Below are positions 32,365-42,771 of a stretch of 64,000 bases of DNA, one piece after another. Below the pieces are notes generated by a model. That model ran no database searches. It was not told the origin of the DNA and saw only the letters and a program-made list of their open reading frames with translations. This stretch comes from Pluralibacter sp. UBA7423 (GTDB lineage Bacteria; Pseudomonadota; Gammaproteobacteria; Enterobacterales; Enterobacteriaceae), in contig DKMD01000002.1 in NCBI GenBank assembly GCA_002470465.1, positions 53,326 through 117,325 on the forward strand, given 5' to 3'. The translations under genes and the position numbers were made by a program. Position 1 is the first letter of the stretch. Every line of letters begins with the position of its first letter.

Positions 32365-32787
32365 ATGAGTCGTCTGTCAGAAATACTGGATCATATGACA
32401 GTCATCCTGAACTCGCTGAAAGAGGTGATGGATGCCGAGCAGCAACAGCTTTCGTCAGGCAGCGTGAGCAGCAGCGCCCTGCAACGGATCACCGAAGAGA
32501 AAAGCTCGTTGCTGGCGACCCTCGACTATCTGGAAAAGCAGCGCCGTATGGAGCAGGAAGCGCAGCGTTGTGCTAACGACGACGTGGCCGAGCGCTGGCA
32601 AAACATCACCGAGAAAACGCAGCATCTGCGCGACCTCAATCAACACAACGGCTGGCTGCTGGAAGGTCAGATCGAGCGCAACCAGCAGGCATTGCAGGTG
32701 CTGAAGCCCCATCAGGAACCGAGCCTCTACGGTAAGGATGGCCAGACCTCGTCCACGCCACGGGGCGGCAAAAAGTTCTCCGTCTGA
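32365..32787 (+). CDS. flgN: FlgK/FlgL export chaperone FlgN
   Basis: 140-residue all-helical chaperone for the hook-junction proteins FlgK and FlgL. MSRLSEILDHMTVILNSLKEVMDAEQQQLSSG is typical, with coiled-coil propensity and a polar tail. Cotranscribed with flgM. No terminator hairpin is visible in the 54 bp before the convergent LysR gene. Confidence 0.95.
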   Translation: MSRLSEILDHMTVILNSLKEVMDAEQQQLSSGSVSSSALQRITEEKSSLLATLDYLEKQRRMEQEAQRCANDDVAERWQNITEKTQHLRDLNQHNGWLLEGQIERNQQALQVLKPHQEPSLYGKDGQTSSTPRGGKKFSV

Positions 32788-32841
32788 CCCCTCCCTTATT
32801 AAAGCAGGTCGCAATGCTGCTCTCCGGCAACGGCCCTGCCT

Positions 32842-33729
32842 TTACTTTTTCTCTGCGTCGTACGTTCGTGCCAGCCAGGCCTTAACCGCCGCGCTGCTCT
32901 CTTCCTTTCTGCTGATGACCATCAGATTGGCGGTCAGCTCTGGCGCTATGAGCTCCCGATACGTCAGGCCTGGTACGCTGACCTGGCGCAGCGGTGCGGG
33001 AACCAGGGCAATACCCAGCCCGGATGCCGCAATCGCCAGCACGTTCAGGCTGCTTCCGGTGCGGTGAGCAATATTCAGCTTTTCCCCCAGCGCCTGCGCG
33101 AGCAGCACGCTGAGTTGCTCATCGGGATCGTGCGCTTCGTATAACACCAGGGGCTCATCTGCCAGCATGGCAAGCGTCACCTCCGCTTCGCCAGCCAGAG
33201 GATGTTCCTCCGCCATCGCGACCAGCATGCCCCACTCGCCTGTTTTACTGGCGTACAGTCCCTGCCCGCGCAGTTGGCTTAAATCCGGTGAGTAGCCAAT
33301 ATCCAGCCCGCCCGCCAGAATGGATTCAACCTGATGCTGCGGTGTCATTTCCTCAAGGCTTATCTCTACGTCCGGAAAGGTCTGATGAAAATGGCGTAAA
33401 TCCCGCATCAGCGTCCCGCTGAAAATGGCATTTCCGGCGAAGCCAATGCGCACTTTGCCTGTTTCGCCGCGCAGCGCTCGCTGCGTGGCTTCGCGGGTTA
33501 ACTCAGCTTGCTCAAGCGTGCGTCGAGCCTGCACTTCAAACACTTTTCCTGCATCCGTGAGCTCAACGCGACGGCTGGTACGTTCAAATAACGCGCCGCC
33601 AAGCTCATCTTCCAGAGCACGAATTTGCATACTCAGCGCTGGCTGGACGATATTCAGAGCCTGAGCCGCGCGCCCAAAATGCTTTTCTTTCGCCACGGCG
33701 AGAAAGTAACGCAGCTGCCTGAGATCCAT
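32842..33729 (-). CDS. LysR-family transcriptional regulator (unassigned)
   Basis: 295 residues. The N-terminal winged helix-turn-helix is at about 1-60 (MDLRQLRYFLAVAKEKHFGRAAQALNIVQPALSMQIRALEDELG), and the effector domain from about 90 (GKVRIGFAGNAIFSGTLM, ending ...AWLARTYDAEKK). It is divergent from the SnoaL-like gene 119 bp away, the standard layout for a LysR regulator and its target. E. coli has no gene here between flgN and murJ. The effector is unknown; related regulators answer to aromatic or small organic acids. Confidence 0.9.
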   Translation of the reverse strand: MDLRQLRYFLAVAKEKHFGRAAQALNIVQPALSMQIRALEDELGGALFERTSRRVELTDAGKVFEVQARRTLEQAELTREATQRALRGETGKVRIGFAGNAIFSGTLMRDLRHFHQTFPDVEISLEEMTPQHQVESILAGGLDIGYSPDLSQLRGQGLYASKTGEWGMLVAMAEEHPLAGEAEVTLAMLADEPLVLYEAHDPDEQLSVLLAQALGEKLNIAHRTGSSLNVLAIAASGLGIALVPAPLRQVSVPGLTYRELIAPELTANLMVISRKEESSAAVKAWLARTYDAEKK

Positions 33730-33848
33730 TTTACCCCTTTAATCAATTTTAATGATTGATTGGTCAATAATGCATATTGGATGTTATCAATCGCAGGCGC
33801 AATACTTCTGCCACGCTCTTAGCGAGTCCTACATTACCGGAGAAAACT
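33730..33848. promoter_or_regulatory. Divergent lysR / snoaL promoter with palindrome
   Basis: Contains the imperfect palindrome ATTGATTGGTCAAT (33755-33768), arms ATTGA/TCAAT, about 26 bp from the LysR start. This fits a LysR T-N11-A type operator and is the best candidate binding site in the gap. Confidence 0.5.
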
Positions 33849-34424
33849 ATGTCCACATACCATGACGACCGTTTGCAAATTACTGATCTGATGACCGGCT
33901 GGATCCACCGCGACCTGTCACAATGGGACGCCCTGCGTGGGTTGTTCCACCCGGATGGCACCATCGAAGTGACGTGGTTCGAAGGCTTGTTCGGCGAATT
34001 TGTTGATGCCTCAGCCAGAATGGGCGCCTCCTCGCTGAAAACCAAGCACCTGATCGGCACCCCGGTTGTCACCTTTCATCATGACAAAGCTATTGTCGAA
34101 ACCAACGCCATGATTATTGGCGAAAATATCGATTTGAACCTGGGCTGCTGCGTGCATAACCGCTTCTACGATTTGGTCGAAAAACGAGACGGCAAGTGGA
34201 AAATCGTGCGTCGACAGAGCATCTACGACATGGGCAGCTTTACCTTCCCGCTGGGGCTGGTAGAGATTGATATGAGCGTTGCCAAGAAATACCCGCGGGA
34301 ATATGCGGCACTGGCGTATGTTCTCGAAAAAAGCGGCTTCCCGGTTAATCGCGTGTTTGCGACGCGAGGCAGCGAGCTTGAGAAGAAGATGAAGGCTGAG
34401 GGTGAAGCGTGGCTTAAGGCTTGA
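33849..34424 (+). CDS. SnoaL-like (NTF2-fold) protein of unknown function
   Basis: 191 residues; the start at 33849 (MSTYHDDRLQITDLMTGWIHRDLSQWD) is chosen for its GGAGAAAACT Shine-Dalgarno; the frame opens 24 codons earlier. The N-terminal helix plus LRGLFHPDGTIEVTWFEG and the YDLVEKRDGKWKIVRRQSIYDMG strand pattern are those of the SnoaL_4/NTF2 superfamily, which includes small hydrolases, isomerases and dehydratases. No signal peptide or membrane segment, so cytoplasmic. A ~50-residue C-terminal helical tail (KKYPREYAALAYVLEKSGFP) extends past the usual fold. Probably controlled by the divergent LysR protein; substrate unknown. Followed by a terminator-bearing repeat. Confidence 0.8.
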   Translation: MSTYHDDRLQITDLMTGWIHRDLSQWDALRGLFHPDGTIEVTWFEGLFGEFVDASARMGASSLKTKHLIGTPVVTFHHDKAIVETNAMIIGENIDLNLGCCVHNRFYDLVEKRDGKWKIVRRQSIYDMGSFTFPLGLVEIDMSVAKKYPREYAALAYVLEKSGFPVNRVFATRGSELEKKMKAEGEAWLKA

Positions 34425-34455
34425 TGCTTTTGCCGGGTCAAGGGACTGCGCAGCC

Positions 34456-34538
34456 TGATGCCCTCACCCCCGGCCCCTCTCCCACAGGGAGAGGGGTGCA
34501 AACATTAAAAAATCCTCTCAAAAGAGGATTTTTGCTAT
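34456..34538. repeat. Composite intergenic repeat, copy B
   Basis: Same order as at 2861-2945: TGATGCCCTCACCCC, hairpin CCCCTCTCC/GGAGAGGGG, TGCAAACATTAAAAA, then the stem AATCCTCT/AGAGGATT with T-run and TTTGCTATT. It follows the SnoaL-like gene and probably terminates it; its right end abuts the murJ stop codon. Confidence 0.75.
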
Positions 34539-36320
<1,782 letters not shown>

Positions 36321-36330
36321 TTACAGCCTC

Positions 36331-37257
36331 TTACTCGCGGCTTGCATCCTGCCAGAGCTTTTCGACGATGCGCTGGGCAGCAATGGCCTGCTCGCCCGCC
36401 GTTTCCGGAACGGTCTGATTTTGCACGCACTGGATAAAGTGATGCGCACAGCCGACAAATCCGCGCTGTTCAAGCGTGCTTTGCCAGCCCGGCACCGGAC
36501 GAGTCAGCACGCCGCTGCCCCGCTCTTCGCGCCAGTCGCGCATATCAGTGATGTCGATTAAGCCACCGTCGGTCACCGCCTGCACCCACTCACGCTGGCT
36601 GCCCGCCCGTCGGTGCATACTGGTGGTGATTTGCATCTGCGGCAGAGTGAAATAGTGCTCGGCATAGAACATCTCTCCCTGCTCGGTGGTCTGCAACGTG
36701 CCGCCGCTCAGCTGCGGTTTACCGCCAGCCAGCCACAGCGCGGTGTCCACCACGTGCAGGTAATCATCAAGGAGGGTGAAGCGCAGATCGCCAGGCCCAA
36801 CGCTGTCGGTGCGATGCTTGTCCATGCGCAGCGACGCGCCCTTGCCAAGGTTTGCTTTAAGCTCGCGATAAAGCGGCGCAAAACGGCGGTTAAAGCCTAC
36901 CATCAGCGTCAGCTTTTTCTTTTCTGCCAGCTCAATCAGGCGCACTGCATCGCTCAGTTTGTCGGCCAGCGGCTTATCCACGCAGACGTGAACGCCCGCA
37001 TTGAGCAGCTCACTCACCACGGCGTAGTGCGTGGACGTTGCGCTATGCACAAAAACCGCATCGCACTGCGAAGCCAGGTGCTGGAGGGAATCAGCCAGCG
37101 GAATGCGGTACGTTTCGCAGATGCGCAGTGCCTTTTCGCGCCCCGGAGACCAGGTCGCCTGCAGCGTCCAGCCATGCGCTGCGGTCAACACTGGCAGCCA
37201 CGCTTTTTGAGCGATTCCGCCAAGACCCACCACGCCAATTCGAAGTTTTGCCGTCAC
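36331..37257 (-). CDS. mviM: Gfo/Idh/MocA-family oxidoreductase MviM
   Basis: 308 residues. The N-terminal Rossmann fold has GVVGLGGIAQKAWLP (about 8-22), and the conserved CVDKPLADKLSDAVRLIELAEKK (EKP-type motif, about 90-115) holds the family Lys. Substrate is not known. The start at 37257 is 2 bp after the yceH stop. Conserved operon rimJ-yceH-mviM-murJ. Confidence 0.92.
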   Translation of the reverse strand: MTAKLRIGVVGLGGIAQKAWLPVLTAAHGWTLQATWSPGREKALRICETYRIPLADSLQHLASQCDAVFVHSATSTHYAVVSELLNAGVHVCVDKPLADKLSDAVRLIELAEKKKLTLMVGFNRRFAPLYRELKANLGKGASLRMDKHRTDSVGPGDLRFTLLDDYLHVVDTALWLAGGKPQLSGGTLQTTEQGEMFYAEHYFTLPQMQITTSMHRRAGSQREWVQAVTDGGLIDITDMRDWREERGSGVLTRPVPGWQSTLEQRGFVGCAHHFIQCVQNQTVPETAGEQAIAAQRIVEKLWQDASRE

Positions 37258-37259
37258 GG

Positions 37260-37907
37260 TCAGTCCCCCAGATGAGCCAGTAAGGAATCGAGGCGCTGCT
37301 TGAGCTCCTCCACTTCCCCTTCCAGCGCTTCCACTCGGGCCACAAGATCGTCCGTCGCCGGGGCGACTGCCTCCACGGTAGTAATCAGACTTTCCACATC
37401 TCCGCTAAACAGGTGCATATAGCGATGCTCGCGTTTGCCCGGTTCGCGCGGCAGGCGTGCGACAAACGGGCCATCGTCGCGGGTGGCTAACTGTTCCAGC
37501 GTGCTTTCCACTTCCGCCGTATCCGTAAACTCATGCATGCGCTGACCGCGGCTTCGCAGTTCACCGGGAGTTTGCGGGCCACGCAGCAGCAGGGTGGTAA
37601 CGATCGCAACTTCGCCCGAGGTAAGTTTCAGATCGCCAAATTCAGAATTACAGAAGCGCTGTTCGTATTTAGTGACACGATTGCCAAACCCGCTGACCGT
37701 ACGCAGATAGTGGCGCTTGACGAGCTGATCTAACCAATCCTGCACTTCGCTTTCGCTAAGGGACATCACCGGCTCGCGGTTGCTTTTCTGATTGCAGGCG
37801 AGGGTCACGGCGTTAACCGACAACGGATATTGCTCCGGCGTAGTCACCTGCTTTTCGAGCAGACAGCCAATCACCCGCGCCTCATGCGCCGTTAACTGAT
37901 ACTTCAT
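37260..37907 (-). CDS. yceH: YceH, DUF480 protein
   Basis: 215 residues beginning [34 protein letters not shown], a conserved DUF480 start with a tandem winged-helix fold. The C-terminus has a coiled-coil segment ([27 protein letters not shown]). Function unknown. 9 bp after rimJ, 2 bp before mviM. Confidence 0.93.
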   Translation of the reverse strand: MKYQLTAHEARVIGCLLEKQVTTPEQYPLSVNAVTLACNQKSNREPVMSLSESEVQDWLDQLVKRHYLRTVSGFGNRVTKYEQRFCNSEFGDLKLTSGEVAIVTTLLLRGPQTPGELRSRGQRMHEFTDTAEVESTLEQLATRDDGPFVARLPREPGKREHRYMHLFSGDVESLITTVEAVAPATDDLVARVEALEGEVEELKQRLDSLLAHLGD

Positions 37908-37916
37908 GATTTCTCC

Positions 37917-38501
37917 TTAGCGACCTGCCGTCCACTCGCGGGTGGTCAGCGCCGTCAGAACATGGTCACGCCACTGCCCGTCGATCAGCAGATAGTCTTT
38001 GGCGTAGCCCTCTTTTTCAAAACCGAGTTTTGCCAGCAGCGCACCACTGCGCTGGTTGTGCGGCATATAGTTAGCCATGATGCGGTGGATGTGCTGGGTT
38101 CGCTGCATGTAGCGAATGGCGGAGGTGAGCGCTTCGTACATCAGTCCTTGCCCTTGCCATTTTTCGCCGATGGAGTAGCCCAGATAGCAGGCATGGAAAG
38201 AGCCGCGCACGACGTTAGAGAAGTTGGCCACGCCGACGATCTCTTTCTCTTCCGGATCCAGCAGCACAAAATAAAACGCCGATCCTTGCTTATGAAATTC
38301 GTTGATCATCGATAAACGCGCCTGCCAGCCGGATGGATAGCAGTGGCTGTCATCGCGTACGGGCTCCCAGGGCTTCAGGAACGCCTTATTTTCAGCGTAA
38401 TAATCGGCAAGACGCCATGCGTCACGGTCATGAACCAGGCGCACCACCAGCCGGTCTGTTGTTAAACGCACTTTCGGCACGTTACTGCGATAGCCAAACA
38501 T
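37917..38501 (-). CDS. rimJ: Ribosomal protein uS5 N-acetyltransferase RimJ
   Basis: 194-residue GNAT enzyme that acetylates the N-terminal Ala of ribosomal protein S5. [39 protein letters not shown] at the N-terminus; the acetyl-CoA loop is in [17 protein letters not shown] (about 100-118). First gene of rimJ-yceH-mviM-murJ and divergent from mdtH. Confidence 0.95.
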   Translation of the reverse strand: MFGYRSNVPKVRLTTDRLVVRLVHDRDAWRLADYYAENKAFLKPWEPVRDDSHCYPSGWQARLSMINEFHKQGSAFYFVLLDPEEKEIVGVANFSNVVRGSFHACYLGYSIGEKWQGQGLMYEALTSAIRYMQRTQHIHRIMANYMPHNQRSGALLAKLGFEKEGYAKDYLLIDGQWRDHVLTALTTREWTAGR

Positions 38502-38615
38502 CTTCCCCTACCCTTTTAAATCGCCATTAACATTACTATACCTGCCCATCACCGCCTTGGGAAAACAGCGACATACGATTTTCTGCGGCACTTCTGCTTT
38601 TCGATAAATAAACTC

Positions 38616-38636
38616 TATCAAAATTGTCTTTTGATA
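38616..38636. promoter_or_regulatory. Operator-like 21-bp palindrome between rimJ and mdtH
   Basis: TATCAAAA-N5-TTTTGATA, a perfect 8-bp inverted repeat with a 5-nt centre, 88 bp upstream of mdtH and 115 bp upstream of rimJ. No gene or terminator context (no G+C stem), so an operator is the simplest reading. The binder is unknown. Confidence 0.45.
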
Positions 38637-38723
38637 AAAAAATATTGTTGCGCTCGCCGCCGGAAAAACAGACTTCAGACGGTACAATGGGTCTTCTCAC
38701 CGTCTTATTCCCCTGGAGGGGAA

Positions 38724-39935
38724 ATGCCATCGCGCATCTCACAGGCTCGCAGCCTGGGTAAATATTTTCTGCTCGTCGACAACATGCTGGTCGTGCTTGG
38801 CTTTTTTGTTGTCTTCCCCCTGATTTCCATTCGCTTTGTTGACCAGATGGGCTGGGCCGCGCTGATGGTCGGCATCGCACTCGGATTACGTCAGCTGGTT
38901 CAGCAAGGCTTGGGCATTTTCGGCGGCGCGATAGCCGATCGCTTCGGCGCCAAGCCGATGATCGTCACCGGCATGCTGATGCGTGCAGCAGGTTTTGCCA
39001 CCATGGCGATTGCGCAGGAACCCTGGATGCTCTGGCTCTCCTGCATCCTTTCCGGGCTCGGCGGCACACTGTTCGACCCGCCACGCGCGGCGCTGGTCGT
39101 AAAACTTGTGCGTCCACACCAGCGAGGACGCTTCTTCTCTATATTGATGATGCAGGACAGTGCAGGGGCGGTTATTGGCGCCCTGCTCGGCAGCTGGCTG
39201 CTGCAGTACGATTTCCGTCTCGTGTGCAGCGTGGGCGCAGTGCTGTTTATTCTCTGCGCGGCATTTAACGCCTGGTATCTCCCGGCATGGAAGCTTTCGA
39301 CGGTGAAAACGCCAGTGCGTGAGGGGCTGTCGCGGGTGATGAGTGACAAACGTTTTGTCACCTATGTGCTGACCCTGACCGGCTACTACATGCTGGCGGT
39401 ACAGGTGATGCTGATGCTGCCGATTATGGTGAACGACATCGCCGGAACGCCCTCGGCAGTAAAATGGATGTACGCCATTGAAGCTACGCTATCGCTGTCG
39501 CTGCTTTACCCTATCGCACGCTGGAGCGAAAAGCGTTTTCGCCTCGAGCATCGTCTGATGGCCGGATTGCTGATTATGACGCTGGCGATGCTGCCCATCG
39601 GGCTATCCGGCAACCTGCAGCAGCTGTTCACCCTGATTTGCCTGTTCTACATCGGCTCAATCATTGCCGAACCGGCGAGAGAAACCCTGAGCGCCCAGCT
39701 CGCGGATCCTCGCGCACGCGGCAGCTACATGGGCTTCAGTCGTTTGGGCCTCGCCTTCGGCGGTGCGCTCGGGTACGCGGGCGGTGGCTGGCTGTTTGAC
39801 GCCGGTAAAGCCATCGCCCAGCCGGAGCTGCCGTGGGTAATGCTTGGCGTAATTGGCATCATCACGTTTTTGGCGCTGTGGTGGCAGTTCAGCGCCAGGC
39901 GCGCCTCAACGGGGATGGTCGAGCCAGGGGCTTAG
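38724..39935 (+). CDS. mdtH: Multidrug efflux MFS transporter MdtH
   Basis: 403-residue 12-helix MFS pump; the E. coli homologue raises resistance to fluoroquinolones when overexpressed. The start at 38724 ([20 protein letters not shown]) has GGAGGGG upstream; the frame opens 31 codons earlier. The MFS signature [13 protein letters not shown] (loop 2-3) is present. Downstream it runs directly into yceB, with no grxB between. Confidence 0.95.
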   Translation: MPSRISQARSLGKYFLLVDNMLVVLGFFVVFPLISIRFVDQMGWAALMVGIALGLRQLVQQGLGIFGGAIADRFGAKPMIVTGMLMRAAGFATMAIAQEPWMLWLSCILSGLGGTLFDPPRAALVVKLVRPHQRGRFFSILMMQDSAGAVIGALLGSWLLQYDFRLVCSVGAVLFILCAAFNAWYLPAWKLSTVKTPVREGLSRVMSDKRFVTYVLTLTGYYMLAVQVMLMLPIMVNDIAGTPSAVKWMYAIEATLSLSLLYPIARWSEKRFRLEHRLMAGLLIMTLAMLPIGLSGNLQQLFTLICLFYIGSIIAEPARETLSAQLADPRARGSYMGFSRLGLAFGGALGYAGGGWLFDAGKAIAQPELPWVMLGVIGIITFLALWWQFSARRASTGMVEPGA

Positions 39936-40041
39936 CGTTAACTGCGGTAACAATTCAGCGGATTCTGCTGGCACATCTTTGGCTGACAGGGCATGCTGCT
40001 TTGTGTCAGGATGAGACAAAGGCATCATGTTGAGGAACCCC

Positions 40042-40602
40042 ATGAAAAAGATGTTGATGGTCGCCACGCTGATCGTGAGCGGCCTGTTGGCAGGCTGTAA
40101 CCAGCTGACGCAGTACACCGTAAGTGAACAGGAAATTAATCAGGCGCTGCAAAAGCGCAATAATTTCTCCAAAGATATTGGCCTGCCAGGCGTGGCGGAC
40201 GCACACATTGTGCTGACGAATCTCACGAGCGCTATCGGGCGTGAGGAGCCGAACAAAATTACGCTCAACGGCGTAGCGAATCTCGATATGACTTCGCTGT
40301 TTGGCAACCAGAAAGCGACCATCGATCTGAAGCTCAAGGCGCTCCCGGTCTTCAACAAAGAGAAAGGGGCTATTTTCCTCCAGGAGATGGAGGTGGTGGA
40401 CGCCACGGTGAAGCCTGAGAAGATGCAATCCGTGGTGCAGACCATGCTGCCTTACCTGAATCAGTCTTTGCGCAGCTACTTCAATAAGCAGCCGGCTTAC
40501 GTTTTGCGAGAAGATGCAAGCAAAGGTGAAGCGCTGGCGAAGAAATATGCCAAAGGCATTGAGGTCAAACCCGGCGAGATAGTTATCCCCCTCACCGACT
40601 AG
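40042..40602 (+). CDS. yceB: YceB, DUF1439 lipoprotein
   Basis: 186 residues. The signal peptide has a clear lipobox (LIVSGLLAGC, Cys about 18); a Gln-rich N-terminal mature part (NQLTQYTVSEQEINQAL) leads into the DUF1439 fold. The start at 40042 has TTGAGG upstream; the five-codon upstream extension is not likely. Function unknown. 106 bp after mdtH and followed by a terminator before pyrC. Confidence 0.93.
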   Translation: MKKMLMVATLIVSGLLAGCNQLTQYTVSEQEINQALQKRNNFSKDIGLPGVADAHIVLTNLTSAIGREEPNKITLNGVANLDMTSLFGNQKATIDLKLKALPVFNKEKGAIFLQEMEVVDATVKPEKMQSVVQTMLPYLNQSLRSYFNKQPAYVLREDASKGEALAKKYAKGIEVKPGEIVIPLTD

Positions 40603-40617
40603 GCCGTATCATCATAA

Positions 40618-40644
40618 ACGGGTGCCCTGGCGCCCGTTTTTTTT
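40618..40644 (+). terminator. Terminator of yceB
   Basis: Stem CGGGTGCC/GGCGCCCG followed by eight T, 16 bp past the yceB stop. Confidence 0.9.
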
Positions 40645-40660
40645 ACAGAAAGGAGTGCAA

Positions 40661-40676
40661 AGGAAAACGTTTCCGT
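40661..40676. promoter_or_regulatory. PurR operator upstream of pyrC
   Basis: AGGAAAACGTTTCCGT matches the PurR consensus ACGCAAACGTTTGCGT around the central AACGTT, and looks the same as the E. coli pyrC PurR box. It lies 53 bp before the pyrC start. Confidence 0.8.
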
Positions 40677-40728
40677 TTAACCTTAGTGCCCGGCAAAAAT
40701 AGCCCTTCTTAACCAGCCGGAGCCCTCT

Positions 40729-41775
40729 ATGTCATCCCAGTCCCAGATCCTGAAAATCCGCCGTCCCGACGACTGGCATATCCATCTCCGCGATGGCGAT
40801 ATGCTGAAAACCGTGGTGCCTTACACCAGCGAAGTGTACGGCCGGGCGATTGTGATGCCTAATCTGGTGCCGCCGGTCACAACCGTTGACGCCGCCATCA
40901 GCTATCGCCAGCGCATTCTTGATGCCGTACCTGCGGGCCATGAATTTACGCCGCTGATGACCTGCTATTTAACCGACACGCTCGACCCGAATGAGCTGGA
41001 GCGCGGCTTCAATGAGGGCGTATTCACCGCCGCGAAGCTCTACCCGGCCAACGCCACCACTAACTCCAGCCACGGCGTGACCAGCATCGATGCTATCATG
41101 CCGGTGCTTGAGCGTATGCAGAAGCTCGGCATGCCACTGCTGGTACATGGCGAAGTGACTCATGCGGAAATCGACATCTTCGACCGCGAAGCGCGTTTTA
41201 TCGAAACCGTTATGGAGCCAATGCGCCAGCGTCTGCCCGCGCTGAAGGTGGTGTTCGAGCATATCACCACCAAAGATGCCGCCGAGTACGTGCGAGACGG
41301 TAATGAGCTGCTTGCCGCAACTATCACGCCGCAGCACCTGATGTTTAACCGTAACCATATGCTGGTCGGCGGCGTGCGCCCTCACCTCTACTGTCTGCCG
41401 ATCCTCAAGCGTAATATTCACCAGCAGGCGCTGCGTGAGCTGGTCGCCAGCGGGTTTGAACGCGTATTCCTCGGTACCGATTCCGCACCGCATGCCCGTC
41501 ATCGTAAAGAAGCCAGCTGCGGCTGCGCAGGATGCTTTAACGCGCCGACCGCACTTGGCAGCTATGCCACCGTGTTTGAAGAGATGAACGCCCTGCAGCA
41601 TTTTGAAGCGTTCTGCTCGCTTAACGGGCCACGCTTCTACGGCCTGCCGGTGAATGACAGCTTTATTGAACTGGAGCGCAAAGAGTGCCAGGTGACCGAA
41701 AGCATCGCGCTGACGGATGACACGCTGGTTCCGTTCCTCGCGGGTGAAACCGTACAGTGGAGCGTCAAACGTTAA
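40729..41775 (+). CDS. pyrC: Dihydroorotase
   Basis: 348-residue zinc enzyme closing dihydroorotate in pyrimidine synthesis. Metal ligands are visible: HIHLRDG (about 17-23), the carboxylated Lys in [17 protein letters not shown] (about 103), His in LLVHGEVTH (about 140) and EHITTKDA (about 178), and Asp in FLGTDSAPH (about 251). The start has GGAG in CCGGAGCCCTCT. PurR box upstream. In E. coli pyrC is also controlled by start-site switching and a leader hairpin, which I did not resolve here. Confidence 0.97.
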   Translation: MSSQSQILKIRRPDDWHIHLRDGDMLKTVVPYTSEVYGRAIVMPNLVPPVTTVDAAISYRQRILDAVPAGHEFTPLMTCYLTDTLDPNELERGFNEGVFTAAKLYPANATTNSSHGVTSIDAIMPVLERMQKLGMPLLVHGEVTHAEIDIFDREARFIETVMEPMRQRLPALKVVFEHITTKDAAEYVRDGNELLAATITPQHLMFNRNHMLVGGVRPHLYCLPILKRNIHQQALRELVASGFERVFLGTDSAPHARHRKEASCGCAGCFNAPTALGSYATVFEEMNALQHFEAFCSLNGPRFYGLPVNDSFIELERKECQVTESIALTDDTLVPFLAGETVQWSVKR

Positions 41776-41812
41776 AAATTGTTTGTCCCCTGTTGTAAGT
41801 TTCTCAAACTAA

Positions 41813-41828
41813 CTGTATAAATATCCAG
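41813..41828. promoter_or_regulatory. LexA (SOS) box upstream of dinI
   Basis: CTGTATAAATATCCAG fits CTGT-N8-ACAG at seven of eight fixed positions, ending 22 bp before the dinI start, as in E. coli. Confidence 0.88.
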
Positions 41829-41850
41829 TATATTACACAGGGGGCACATT

Positions 41851-42096
41851 ATGCGTATTGAAGTGACCATTGCCAAAACCACCGTTTTACCCGCGGGCGC
41901 CATTGATGCGCTCACCAGCGAGCTTTCCCGCCGTATTCTCAGCCAGTTTCCGGACCGGGACGGTCAGGTGAGCGTGCGCTATGCCGCCGCCAATAATCTC
42001 TCCGTCATCGGTGCGCCAAAGGAAGACAAAGATCGCATCAGCGAAATTCTTCAGGAAACCTGGGAGAGCGCTGATGACTGGTTTAATCCTGCCTGA
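41851..42096 (+). CDS. dinI: DNA damage-inducible protein DinI
   Basis: 81-residue regulator that stabilises RecA filaments and limits LexA/UmuD cleavage. MRIEVTIAKTTVLPAGAIDAL and the acidic C-terminal helix DRISEILQETWESADDWFNPA, which mimics DNA, match the family. LexA box and ACAGGGGG site upstream, terminator downstream. Confidence 0.97.
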   Translation: MRIEVTIAKTTVLPAGAIDALTSELSRRILSQFPDRDGQVSVRYAAANNLSVIGAPKEDKDRISEILQETWESADDWFNPA

Positions 42097-42142
42097 ATCG
42101 CTGAATAAAATTAAACAAACGCTCCATTCTGTGTCATTTTTT

Positions 42143-42166
42143 GCCGGGTCGCCCCGGCTTTTTTTG
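42143..42166 (+). terminator. Terminator of dinI
   Basis: Stem GCCGGG/CCCGGC followed by seven T. The following ~150 bp are very A+T-rich and hold no convincing gene. Confidence 0.9.
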
Positions 42167-42321
42167 TTTTTTTATTCGCTTCTTTTTTAACCTTTTTCTG
42201 ATTGCATCGCTTTTTCTTTTAAAAAATAGCGAACTAACTGACGCTTTATTGTTCAAAAAAACGAAAGATGCAGAAAAAGATGTTGCGGATAAGCTAAAAA
42301 TTCGAATATTTTCTTGATTGT

Positions 42322-42330
42322 TGATATAAT
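42322..42330 (+). promoter_or_regulatory. Extended -10 promoter for bssS
   Basis: TGATATAAT gives a TATAAT hexamer with the TGn extension, 70 bp before the bssS start. No good -35 is present, which an extended -10 can tolerate. Confidence 0.5.
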
Positions 42331-42399
42331 TAGTTTGCTTCAGAAAACACGCATTGAACCTCGAACCGTTGTCTTTAAACACGCAAATAAGGGGTTATG

Positions 42400-42654
42400 A
42401 TGGAAAAGAATAATGAAGTCATCCAGACCCATCCCCTCGTCGGATGGGACATCAGCACCGTAGACAGCTATGACGCGCTGATGCTGCGCCTGCACTACCA
42501 GAACCCCGCACAATCGAGTCATCACGAAGCAGAGATCGGTCAGACGCTATGGTTAACGACCGATGTGGCCCGCCAGTTTATTTCTATTTTAGAAGCGGGC
42601 ATCGCCAAAATTGAATCCGGCGATTTCCAGGAAAACGAGTATCGAAGGCATTAG
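42400..42654 (+). CDS. bssS: Biofilm regulator BssS
   Basis: 84 residues, MEKNNEVIQTHPLVGWDISTVDSYDALMLRLHYQ, almost as in E. coli. The second of two adjacent ATGs is chosen because AAGGGG lies 5 nt upstream of it but only 2 nt from the first. In E. coli BssS affects biofilm formation and indole/AI-2 related control; the mechanism is not known. Own promoter and terminator. Confidence 0.95.
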   Translation: MEKNNEVIQTHPLVGWDISTVDSYDALMLRLHYQNPAQSSHHEAEIGQTLWLTTDVARQFISILEAGIAKIESGDFQENEYRRH

Positions 42655-42679
42655 CGCTTAATGCTGAAATTCACGCCAC

Positions 42680-42698
42680 AGGCACCTACGGGTGCCTT
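42680..42698 (+). terminator. Terminator of bssS
   Basis: Stem AGGCACC/GGTGCCT with TACG loop, then TAATTATTTC, a weak U-tract. Confidence 0.75.
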
Positions 42699-42771
42699 AA
42701 TTATTTCTGCCTTGTCACGCACATTCAGATTAATTACCCTGCTGAATAAAGAAAAGAGCTGAGAGATACGC

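Noticed and set aside
42134..42382. 82-codon minus-strand frame in the dinI-bssS gap
   Set aside because: Lysine/serine/phenylalanine-rich reading of A+T-rich intergenic DNA that includes the dinI terminator and bssS promoter.
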